From Linnemannia schmuckeri (lineage: Eukaryota; Mortierellomycota; Mortierellomycetes; Mortierellales; Mortierellaceae): a DNA stretch of 64,000 bases. Positions within the stretch are counted from its first letter, which is position 1; each line of letters begins with the position of its first letter. A program made the translations under genes and the position numbers. This document shows, piece after piece, positions 55,901-64,000 of this stretch. Where the stretch lies: positions 124,001-188,000 of the forward strand of contig JANATG010000004.1 of NCBI GenBank assembly GCA_029449235.1, read 5' to 3'. The notes under the pieces were generated by a model. The model made no database searches. It was not told where the DNA came from and worked only from the letters and a program-made list of their open reading frames with translations.

Positions 55901-58610
55901 TGTTACTTTGAAGCCGTCGTTTGTTAACATCGAGCCAGTGGTTGACAAACGAGTCGTACAGCTGAACGCGGACAATCTTGATGGTCGACAGGTCCTGTGT
56001 GTCCTTGATGATATCGGGCAAAGCCTCCAGCGCGAGTAAGAGGAGGAAGGGGTTCCTCACCATATCCATGAGGTTGGGGATGGTAGTCAGCATGTACATG
56101 TAGTTATGCGTGCACAAGGTCCTCGGCTCGAGGGGGACAAACTTTTTGACATAGTCCTGGATCTGCTCCTTGGAGAAGGGGGCGATTACGGCTTCCTGGA
56201 AGACACCCTGAGGGGCCAACTTGTATCGGTCGGTAGGCTGGGGTCTGAAGCGGTCTAGGTACGACTGTCCGAGGTACTGGGTCCTGCAACTGATGATCAT
56301 TTTGGTATTCCACTGTCCCGGTTCGTTGAGAGAGTTGGTCCTGTGGAGGTTGACCATTAGTTGACTTTCATCGTATCCGTCGCAGATGAGCACCAGTTGG
56401 CGGTGCAACTTAAGCTCCAGAATTTGGTCATCGTTGAAGTTGTGAAACTGCAATTGCTTGCTGACCATGTCCTGCTGAGGATTGTCGATGGCGGCCAGGT
56501 TGATGAAGAGAGGGATCGGCCCTCCTCGCTTGTACTCTGTGCAAAGCAGGTACTCCAGGCGTCGGTTGAATACCGACTTGCCTGAACCTGAATCACCATG
56601 GATGAGCATGACCTGGCGATCGCTGGCGAGAAACTCTTGCACTTTGTCCATAAGTGAGAACAGCTCCTCGTCTGGGGCTTGGAGATTTGCTTTGGCCATT
56701 GGAGAGATGTAGACTTCCAGCTGTTGCTCCTCCACTCGTCGCTTCATCATCATATGCAGGTCGTGCTCGACATAGGGAATTTTTTGGGCACGGATAAGAA
56801 GCGGAAAGGACTCTGGCTGCGACAGTCGACTTGTAAGAGGGTAATATGAGGGATCGATAGCAACGCCATCGTGATTCAGAGCCTGCAGAACCGAGGTGGC
56901 ATGTTCCTTGACAACATTGACAACAGCACCCGAAAGCCCTGAGAGCTGGATAAGAATAGCCAAAATCCACTGCTTGACATCGGGGTGTGGCTTCCAACTT
57001 CCATTGTTGTTGTACAGCGCACCTAGAAAGTCGACCGCATGGTGCCGAGTGGCCAGGTCCCAAAGTGGGTCCACAGCTATCTCTGCAAGGATCTGGCACA
57101 CCCCCGTCTGGAAGGAGCGCTCATTGCGGCAGTGAGCCTCGCGCACCGTGTGTTTGAAGTCGGCGAGTCGCCCATCGCGCACAAACATCCTGCCTGCCAG
57201 CAACGTCAAGTACCACTCATGCCTGGTCCCTGCGCGAATGCCCTTCAAAAGACTCTGCATGGTTCCGGAACAACCTTTCTGAGATGCCTCCATACCCTCC
57301 AGGATCGACTTTGTGACTTCATACGACTGTCCCGCTGCTTGGCGAAGAGTGTCCAGACTGTTGAACAGGCTGGTCGGATCCAGTTTGCAGATGCTCGCAA
57401 CTCCCAATGTCGCCATGGTGACACCTCCCGCGAAACGTAGAACAGCCTGAAGCGTCGACTCGTCATCGGGAACATACTGGAGGGCCTGCAGCGCATAGTT
57501 GACCTGGAACTGTAAGATTGAATCCTCTATGTCCTTGAGTTCGGTCAAAATACAAGCCAGGGGTTGGTGATCTTCAGTTCGATTGAGATCCTTGACCATG
57601 CAGTTGACCATGATGTCGAGAAGACGGGAGATAGCAAGGATAACCTGGTAGAGGTGCTCGGAGGAAGATCTATGAGTTCCCACCAGACGTCGTCGCAACA
57701 CAGCCAGTGCCTTGACCAGGTCGTCGTCTTCAACGTAGCCAGAAGTAGCACCTTCGGCCAGTTGCACCAATCCCTGGAGCACGTCAATCTCTAAGAGCGT
57801 GGCATTTTCGAGCCTGTCAATGAAGCAAGACAAGAGGCTGCGGAAGGTAGAGCGATCAAGAACTGGGCCTAGGATAACCGCCTCAGCGATAACAGCAGGC
57901 CCTTTGATGTCGACCTTGACAAACTCCTCAACTACCTTCAATGCAAGCCAGCGGAGGTGATGTTGTTCGACAGGGTCCTGCTTGAGGGCTTGCAACCATG
58001 CGCATTCACTCATGTCCAGATCGGAAACAAGTCGTTCTTGATCATTCAGTGCCTTTGGACCATTGCCGTCAGACCCATCGAGGGCCTTATCGTCATCGGT
58101 AGCGATAACTGACGTTGAAGATGACTGTGACGAAAGAAGCAAGGTGTTGCAGTACACCAATTGGTCAGTTCTTTCAATACGATCCTGTGGGCGGGGCAGG
58201 TCAGTCTTTATGGCTGGCTTGGACAAGTTCATAGGGAAAATGCCTGTGATTGATTGATGCTGACCAGGGGGTAGATGGACATGTTCATTCGCACGAGTCG
58301 AAGACAGAGGAGCCTCTGAATGGGAAGTAGGCAGAGGTTTGTCCTTGAGATTATTGGAGACGGCAGTACGCTCACCAAGGAGAGCGACATTGTCGACTGA
58401 GGGATCAACAGGCACGGGATTGACTGGCTGAAGAGGAGGCTGAGCATTCAGAGAATGGTTGGAGGCCATGTTTTTGGTGTTTTTATCGGACTTGGAAAAC
58501 CCCAAGGTGTTGAGAAACTTGTCAAACATCCGGAGAGGTTTAGTGGAAGTCGTGCCACTTCCGTTACCGTCAGTAGGAGGGTTGAGTTGTTTGTGAGGAT
58601 CGTTGGTCAT
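52947..58610 (-). CDS. NACHT NTPase with pentapeptide and WD40 repeats (STAND/NLR-like)
   Basis: Very large STAND protein, about 1887 residues in one exon from the ATG at 58610; the frame is open a little further up, but no ATG lies there. Domains: disordered ~1-190; a long helical repeat-like region ~200-640; NACHT with Walker A HGDSGSGKS (~672) and Walker B LVLICDGYDES (~740); a pentapeptide-like patch ~1087-1145 (RGIRIPGADLSGGQF, then GADLTGVNL); and about 14 WD40 blades ~1150-1805, enough for two propellers. The tail is very acidic (SSEEEEEEDEVE). Such fungal proteins are thought to act as ligand-triggered switches in non-self recognition; that role is inferred. A UTR intron upstream of the ATG is likely. 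A dead relative lies at 38214-42060. Confidence 0.93.
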   Translation of the reverse strand: MTNDPHKQLNPPTDGNGSGTTSTKPLRMFDKFLNTLGFSKSDKNTKNMASNHSLNAQPPLQPVNPVPVDPSVDNVALLGERTAVSNNLKDKPLPTSHSEAPLSSTRANEHVHLPPGQHQSITGIFPMNLSKPAIKTDLPRPQDRIERTDQLVYCNTLLLSSQSSSTSVIATDDDKALDGSDGNGPKALNDQERLVSDLDMSECAWLQALKQDPVEQHHLRWLALKVVEEFVKVDIKGPAVIAEAVILGPVLDRSTFRSLLSCFIDRLENATLLEIDVLQGLVQLAEGATSGYVEDDDLVKALAVLRRRLVGTHRSSSEHLYQVILAISRLLDIMVNCMVKDLNRTEDHQPLACILTELKDIEDSILQFQVNYALQALQYVPDDESTLQAVLRFAGGVTMATLGVASICKLDPTSLFNSLDTLRQAAGQSYEVTKSILEGMEASQKGCSGTMQSLLKGIRAGTRHEWYLTLLAGRMFVRDGRLADFKHTVREAHCRNERSFQTGVCQILAEIAVDPLWDLATRHHAVDFLGALYNNNGSWKPHPDVKQWILAILIQLSGLSGAVVNVVKEHATSVLQALNHDGVAIDPSYYPLTSRLSQPESFPLLIRAQKIPYVEHDLHMMMKRRVEEQQLEVYISPMAKANLQAPDEELFSLMDKVQEFLASDRQVMLIHGDSGSGKSVFNRRLEYLLCTEYKRGGPIPLFINLAAIDNPQQDMVSKQLQFHNFNDDQILELKLHRQLVLICDGYDESQLMVNLHRTNSLNEPGQWNTKMIISCRTQYLGQSYLDRFRPQPTDRYKLAPQGVFQEAVIAPFSKEQIQDYVKKFVPLEPRTLCTHNYMYMLTTIPNLMDMVRNPFLLLLALEALPDIIKDTQDLSTIKIVRVQLYDSFVNHWLDVNKRRLQSNTLSKEDYDILEQLEEAGFTAMGVDYSTRLASAMYKHQNGKPIVRYVHLKDKTTWRVEFFGPDPEVRLLREASPLTRSGSYYQFLHRSMLEYFFSCAVVGSKSLEPDDELYPQPNFDFLDVRLLDPECPLFTRNLVIESSVVQFLSERAQENPSFKAQLFNVIESSKSDASLTMAAANSITILVKADVTFCRHDFRGIRIPGADLSGGQFDSAQFQGADLTGVNLGMSWLRNADFSNARMEGVRFGELPYLEHTDGVLACCYSPQRSMLAVGLKSGDLMLYDTRTWEKIISRMGHDDAINSLAFSPDSQRLVSGSEDNTVRVWDCSSDRPLIIIRGHTENTMQLRDYSGGGLPIVIDGHADSVMSVVFSPCGKKVASASKDKTVRIWDSMTGEALFVLKGHTSSVYTVRFTPDGQQLVTCSLDDTFRFWDTETGALGSVWERDGRYATCLDISPEGYQIVCGHLNGSLQLWDTASGSAGPVMLGHIGMVTRVTFSSDGQRIASASYDCTVRVWDSSAGTLTAVFSSTGPFFDVSFSPDGQHLASADIFRKVRLWDVNSDGSSTGQYGHTSGVMTVAYLPTGETIWSGGQDKTVREWNALTGATESSGFLPAATSIGSFAFSPDFDQMATGYNNGTIRLWSLQTGRQGPVLIGHTSNVLGLTYSPCGQLIASRGADKTIRLWDLKNIERGHVLATIECGSFGVSSVTFSPTGLKLAASDVYGTVNVYDAQTRTLFKTTTVGEEMATALAYSPNGQELAIGDGKGTIFFWDLQSEMPHFTLEVDTHGVSCIAYSPCATWIAFGVYVGTTVHLCRRQSSDTDAWSHVSVVEGSLDPIKSIAWNPVVPLEFVTGSRDRSVRVWRISEGSDGSEVSADFVWGSNVGMLCASGMRIDGIVGLDAVNRKLLLHRGAVDNSGVIEEKKAFVSLFPSDLFAGSGVVFIASSNDPYSSVSESEDEEPVNQIVAIGCSNDPFSSEEEEEEDEVEAE

Positions 58611-60165
58611 GGTAAATAGTCCTAGTAGCAATTACAGGTGAATAAAGTGAGAGGGCGTCAACAATGCTTCCAAATGACGATGAGGTCGGGTTACGTTGAC
58701 TGTGTGCTACTGTTCTCACCTTGGCTTGGTGCGCGCTCAATGTTTTGAATCTGCGCAGGTGAAAGAACTTAATTTTTTTGTAGTCCAAAGAGATGCAAAG
58801 CTGTAAGAGAAAAGTATAAAAGAAAGAGAGCACAAATTAGGACCATGTCAATTAATGTGTGAAGAGTGGTTGAGCCACATAAAAGCTCGCCTTTAGCTGT
58901 GTGCAAGGAAACATCGACTTACCTATGATTGGGAAGGTGTTGTCGTCTTTGTGGATCTGAGAATTCTTTGGCTGAGAATGCTTGGCCGAGTTTGTAGAAG
59001 ATGGCTGGTGGACAATGACTGGAAAAATTAGAGAAGTTAGCAACATACTACAATGAAACGAGAAAATTCTCGTCCTTAACCAAACGGGAATGTTCTTGTC
59101 CTAACAAACGGGCTACTCTACACCTACTTACTGAAACAGAGTGCGTTTTTTTTTGACTTGTGTTGAGGAAGTACAAGTTGTAAAGAGGAGGTGACTGAGT
59201 GGAAGTATGTATGTAAGCGTGTGCTGTTGTTGTTGTCTTTTTAATGTTTGTGTGGAGAAGAGGAGGGAGAGTTAAATTTTTCAGTCATGTATGTTGCGTG
59301 TTTCTGTTCAGAAAAAGATGATTCGGAATGCAAAGATGCAATGAATACCGATGATGAGTGTATAGAGGACGAGAGGACGAAGAATGAGACTGGTGCCGGA
59401 CAAAGTGATGAGGGTGAGGCGATGATGATGATGAGTGGCGAGATGAGGGTGTCGGTTGTATGTTTTATATATGCTTTCTCTGCAGTCTTCTTAACCTAGA
59501 TGAAGCTAAGGGATATTCAGCACGCGCCAATCCAGGGCTGTAAAATTAAGGGGTGGATTTGGTGAACAACCGTGTAACCATCGAAGTCGAAGCTCCTAGG
59601 TGAATTAGTTCTCGCCATCCAAAGGCTCTAAAGGTAAGGACTTGTACACATTTTTTTTTTCAAGCCATCCTACACCTCTCCCATCCTTTCTCCTGTATTT
59701 TCATCTCTCTCATGTACCTTCTTTGTTGCTCATATCTGGTTTCAACAATACAGCTCATTTTTTTTTTCTGTGTGGCTGTATGCATGTGAAGAGAAGATAA
59801 AGGCAAATTGTGCGCGAGAGAGATACAGTAGGGTGTAGGCTTTTGCCTTATGGCTCACAAGTTTTTTGTTTATAAGAAATTTATTGCGTCGCGGGTGTGC
59901 GTGCAGTAAACTAATCCTCCCTTTCACCGGGCAGTCCTCACCGTTCAAAAAGATATAAAAATAAATGCGTTCCAAAAGAGGCATAGAAGCAAAATCTAAA
60001 CTAGAAAAAGACAGGTGTACCGTAACCGAAAAATCAAACATAATAGAATACAAGGAGGCTAAAGTACAGAAAGGTTAGGTTGGGTGATTGGTGTCGACGG
60101 GGAGAGTCTCGACGGGGGGAGTCTCGACGGGGGGAGGTGGTTGTTGTTTCTCGCGCTGACGCTGT
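58611..60165. other. Intergenic; NACHT promoter side
   Basis: Probable 5' untranslated exons or introns of the NACHT gene near 58620-59050, then non-coding DNA with GATGAT repeats at 59420-59440. Bases 60098-60136 carry three copies of a GTCTCGACGGGG-type unit at the 3' end of the LINE relic. Confidence 0.4.
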
Positions 60166-61654
60166 TTTTCAGCCAGCTGGGCGGAGCTTGTCTGATGGCC
60201 AAGTCCACGGCGGCCAGAACGACTCGGGTTCGAAGGCCTGATCCTCGAGGACAAAAGCAAAGTGGTATCTCCAGACGGTGGCTAGGATGGCACCGAGCAA
60301 GAGGAAGAGAGAGATATCATCGCGGGGTTCGATGTCGTCTGGGCTAAGGAAAAAGAGGCTGCAGACATAATCCGCCGTCCAGTCTCTCTCCTCCATATAT
60401 CTCGAAAGCGTTCCTTGCCAGACCTCCAGTCTCTTGGAGCAACTGAAGAGAAGGTGGCGGCTCGTCTCCACATGCGCTTGGCATACACGGCATAGAGAAC
60501 TGTCAACCATGTCCGGGAGGATGGAGTTGAGAAAGATACCAGATGGGGTTTGTTGATCAACAGGCGCCACCACACGCTGCGGGCGTTGTGTGGAATCGCG
60601 TTCTTCCAAAACGTGTTCCAGAAAGCAGCCGTAAGTGGTGGATGGGGTGCGACCATTGGTGGGGGCGTTGGGAGCTGATAGACTTTAGAGAACAATGCTT
60701 GTCGGAAGGTCCTTGTGCTGGTTAATCCGAGGTTGCCGTTCTCTGACGGAGTGATGACAATCTCGTTAATGCGGTCTGCAAGGTCATCCTCCAGTGTCTT
60801 TGGTCCCGGCACATCTAATGCTCGTTGCAATGCAGGGTGAGCTATGAAGCGACCGTGAGTGACGTTGTCTTCCAGACCAAGGTGTGATCGACGGCCTTGG
60901 GTGCGCTCGATGCGTGGGATAAAGGTCAAGGTATCTTCTGTCTTGTTGTCATCTCTCCAGAGAGGTCTGAACACGCGATCCATGCGCCAATTGAGTGGGT
61001 GAGACCTTGGGACATTGTTTGCCTTGAGCCAAAGGGGAAGGAGGTGGCCATCATGGTGCCGACGGGTAAAGACTCGACCGTATCTCGGTCCCAGGCCAGT
61101 CTCAGTACGCGTTGGACCGCCTGTACCAAGCCCTTGAGGATAGTGTGCGGCCGAAAATATCTCAGCCTTGGTGTAAGGAAGAATTCAGGGCATGCAAAGC
61201 TGGCCAAGGGGAACTCTGAGTCTGTCGCCGAGCAAAGAGGAGTCTTGAGGACCGGAATCATAAGAAAGCGCTCGTCGGAGCAAATTTTTTGCACTGCTCG
61301 GAGCTGGAAGGCAACGCTCTGGGATGCAATATCAACCAGGCCAAGCCCGCCTTGGGATCGACGGAGGCACAAGTGATTCCAGGATGAAGCAGGAAAAAAC
61401 GGTACTGTGAACTTGCGGATAGACCCTTGGACTTTCTTAATCCATTGGCGCGTTGGAGGCTGAACAGCTATGACGTGCCAGAGACGAGAGAGCAAGAGGG
61501 AGTTTGCTATTGTACTTCGACCCAGGACTGAGAGTTGGCGGCCCTGGTGTAGATTGATGTGGTGTTCGATTTTTGTGTGAATGGTGTTGAAGAAGCTGTC
61601 CCGCTGTGTAGTCTTATGGCTCATTAGAGAAGGGAGAATCAAAGTATGATTCAC
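60166..61654 (-). mobile_element. Non-LTR (LINE) retrotransposon 3' fragment
   Basis: Minus-strand frames give the C-terminal part of a LINE reverse transcriptase: GRQLSVLGRSTIANSLLLSR, FFPASSWNHLCLRR, SQGGLGLVDI. After frame changes comes a zinc-binding tail (NARSVWWRLLINK, then CRVCQ..E..RHLLFSC). The catalytic part of the reverse transcriptase and the endonuclease are absent, so the copy is 5'-truncated. At least one frameshift separates the parts (60926-60983 and about 60600). Non-functional. Confidence 0.85.
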
Positions 61655-62462
61655 GTGTGTAAGTCAAAAACATGATCCACGCCGTGTTATTCATATTAGT
61701 AGTTATATTGGCAGCTTAACTTGCTGGAAATTTTAAACCACTTACATTTAGCCCTATGAGGCTAAGTCGCGTATTAGGTTGCATTTTTATTTTTTAAAAT
61801 TTTTATATACACGGGTCTTTTGTATATACCCGATCTTTTCACCGTCACGCTGCCGCTCAAAGCTACAAGCTAGGCAACTAAGATCCCCTCCCAATTCCTC
61901 CCTCCACTCCACTCCACTCTTCAACCGCAACCTCCTCCCCAAAGACCACCTCATCGACTCCCAAGACGCTCAATCGACTCTGTTCTCAGGGAAACAGGAT
62001 CAATACAACCAGAAACTATTGCCCATCGCTACCTCGATCGCCATCGTCGAGCGAGAGCTGTCGAAAAACAACAACCCAGCTTCTTCCGCCCTGTCCCTCT
62101 ATGGATACATCGAATGAGTGTGTGGTTCTTCATGAACCGCTTGTTTTTTCTTTTAAGATGATGAATTTATTTTCTGGAACAAAACTGATTAAAACGAAGC
62201 GAAAAAAAAAGAGACCAAGCAAACTGATCAAATGGCGTATCATCAACCGTCTTTGACCCACCTCTTACTGAGAATATGTAAAACCACTCGAAAGGAAGCC
62301 GACGTAAAAAAAAAAACGATGATTGTGTTAAAGATAAAACGTATAGATCTACAAGACATACGACTCCTAATACACTTTTTTTTTTCTTTCCATTACGCTT
62401 TAGAAATATCACTCCTTCCATCACAAGGATCCTTCAACACCACAAGAACATCCACAAGGCGA
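61655..62462. other. Intergenic, possible gene remnant at 61779-62117
   Basis: An open frame of 112 residues (LPKDHLIDSQDAQSTLF, IATSIAIVERELSKNN) has protein-like composition in its second half, but I recognise no family and see no matching exon. Otherwise non-coding. Confidence 0.3.
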
Positions 62463-63984
62463 CTAAACAGCAGCAGCGACACCCATGCGCTTGTTGTAAA
62501 GCGCTCGAGCCTTCTCAGTACTAGGTGACACGTTAGGTGGAACAGTGCCCTTGTCCTCTACATGCTTCAGGAACCCAGCCTGTAAACGGTTCATAATCAA
62601 TCCCTTGACCTAAAGTTTGGAAAGTAGGAGAGATGCATGAGTGGGTAGGTATCAAAAAAATCAATGCTCATCACATACACAAAGAGTAAATGATTTTTCT
62701 CACCGCGAGTCTCCACAGCCAGTTGGGCATATTGTTCTTTACGAACGAGGCAATTGCACCAGTAATTCCACCCTTGAGAAGTTTGCTCATCAGCAGACTG
62801 TTGTTGTATGCCTCAATAGCGGGCGGATATCTCTCGGCGTGGTACTCCTGGAAAGTCTTCGTGATTTCCTCTGTGGTGTTGGCTGGCAAGGCGTAGATGA
62901 GGTTGGCTAATGCAATGGCATCGTGCATGGCGGTGATGGCGCCTACAATCAAGGTCGAAATGAACATGGATGTATCGATGAGCACATGTTTCTAGGTGAG
63001 CAAGATGTGTCGAAATAAAAGAAAAAGCGAAAGGCGAATGATAAATGTTCTAGTAGTCGCTCACCGACTCCAGCAGAGGGGTTGACTTTGTGGCAGGCTA
63101 CACGAAAAAAAAGATCAGGAAGACAAATAAGTATCGACACAAAGAGAACATTCCACAAGCAGAACACTAACAGCTGAGCACTCACCGTCGCCGAGCAAGA
63201 CAGTGCGACCAGAGTACCAGGTCTTGAACACCTTTTCCTCCAACATGACCTTGACGATCCGCTCCTTGGGCGTCTTGTCGTAGATATCTCCCAGAGTCTT
63301 CTTTCCACCACCAAACGAGATCGAGAAGTCTCGAGTCTCGTCACACATGGCCTGGGCAGCGTGTGGACCCCATTCAGAGTTGTCCGTGTTCCTGAACCGC
63401 TGCTCTTGTGCGGCCTTACTTGTCTTTTTGCTTAGGTGCTCCAGGACCATAAAACAGAGAGTGTTCTGCTTTGTAGAGAAGATTGTCCACTGATAGGTCA
63501 AATAGAAGGAAAGAATGAGCGAAGTAGGCGTTAGTTTCGGGGGCTAAACTTGAACGAGATGATCAACGCACGAAAACATTTTCCGGAAAGACTTACAGTA
63601 AATGGTATATCTCTTGCAAAGGTGGTGACGAAGGGCTCCTTGGGGTTCTTGAGCTCAGGATACTCCTCCAGATCCAGTGGGTCAGTCTGACCGACAAGAC
63701 AAGTGCAGCTGAAAGGCAAGTCTTCTTGGTCAGACTTGGGGAGTTCACCTCTTTTCTTGAGTCTATTGTACAGTTGCTGACGGACTGCACTGTAAGCTCC
63801 ATCTGCTCCGACAAGGATATCACCCTCGTAGACAGAGCTATCGGCTGCTTGGATTTTGACCTTGTCGTCCTCCTCGGTGATTGTAAGGATACGCTTGCCA
63901 AAGTGAATCTTTTTGGGGGGGATCAGACCGAGAAGCAAGTTATAAAGCAACGGACGAGCGACGATGTAGCTTGGGGATCCACCG
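62463..63984 (-). CDS. FAD-dependent monooxygenase 4 (5' exons beyond window)
   Basis: Fourth paralogue, opposite strand to monooxygenases 1-3. Visible exons: 63984-63597, 63489-63186, 63097-63065, 62942-62704, 62609-62463. Motifs: EGDILVGADGAYSAVRQQLY and GRTVLLGDACHKVNPSAGVG. The FAD N-terminal GxGxxG exon is outside. It differs from the other three by an extra intron (62703-62610) that splits the last exon. The end (VSPSTEKARALYNKRMGVAAAV) matches the severed tail at 49484-49621 quite well. Exon 3 and 4 lengths (388 and 304 nt) equal those of monooxygenase 3. Confidence 0.9.
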
Positions 63985-64000
63985 CTATGAAAAAAGTTTA

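Overview
The window looks like nuclear DNA of an early-diverging fungus, most plausibly Mortierellaceae. That is an inference from style: compact, intron-rich genes with short GT-AG introns and CTAAC-like branch sites, Asn/Gln/His/Ser homopolymers, pyrimidine-rich leaders, a NACHT/pentapeptide/WD40 STAND protein, F-box remnants and retroelement relics. All gene models were built by hand from reading frames and splice sites.

Layout. 1-3040 (-) is a POT1-like telomere protein, cut by the window edge; 34120-36822 (+) is its inverted paralogue. Between them lie a kinesin-14 (-), the splicing factor CWC25 (+), a degenerate kinesin-14 relic, a type II membrane O-fucosyltransferase-like protein (+), a tandem family of four duplicated Cys/His-module genes on the minus strand (15.6-20.1 kb, two intact and two broken), a kinase-less polo-box protein (+), a broken zone (24.4-29.7 kb) with two FAD-monooxygenase fragments, an F-box remnant and a Ty3/gypsy integrase relic, and mitochondrial malonyl-CoA decarboxylase (+).

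38-64 kb is an accessory region. It holds a dead NACHT-WD40 gene, three tandem FAD-dependent monooxygenases with the same exon plan, an inverted copy of the F-box segment wedged beside a severed monooxygenase tail, a very large intact NACHT-pentapeptide-WD40 gene (-), a LINE fragment and a fourth monooxygenase cut by the right edge.

The housekeeping genes (kinesin, CWC25, malonyl-CoA decarboxylase) look unrelated to one another. The connecting theme is local duplication and decay: POT1, monooxygenase, NACHT, F-box, kinesin and Cys/His-module genes each have at least one extra or broken copy here. The strongest points for a second look are the almost identical 0.9 kb block shared by two otherwise diverged POT1 genes, the Cys/His-module array, the polo-box protein without a kinase, and a GC-AG intron in malonyl-CoA decarboxylase.
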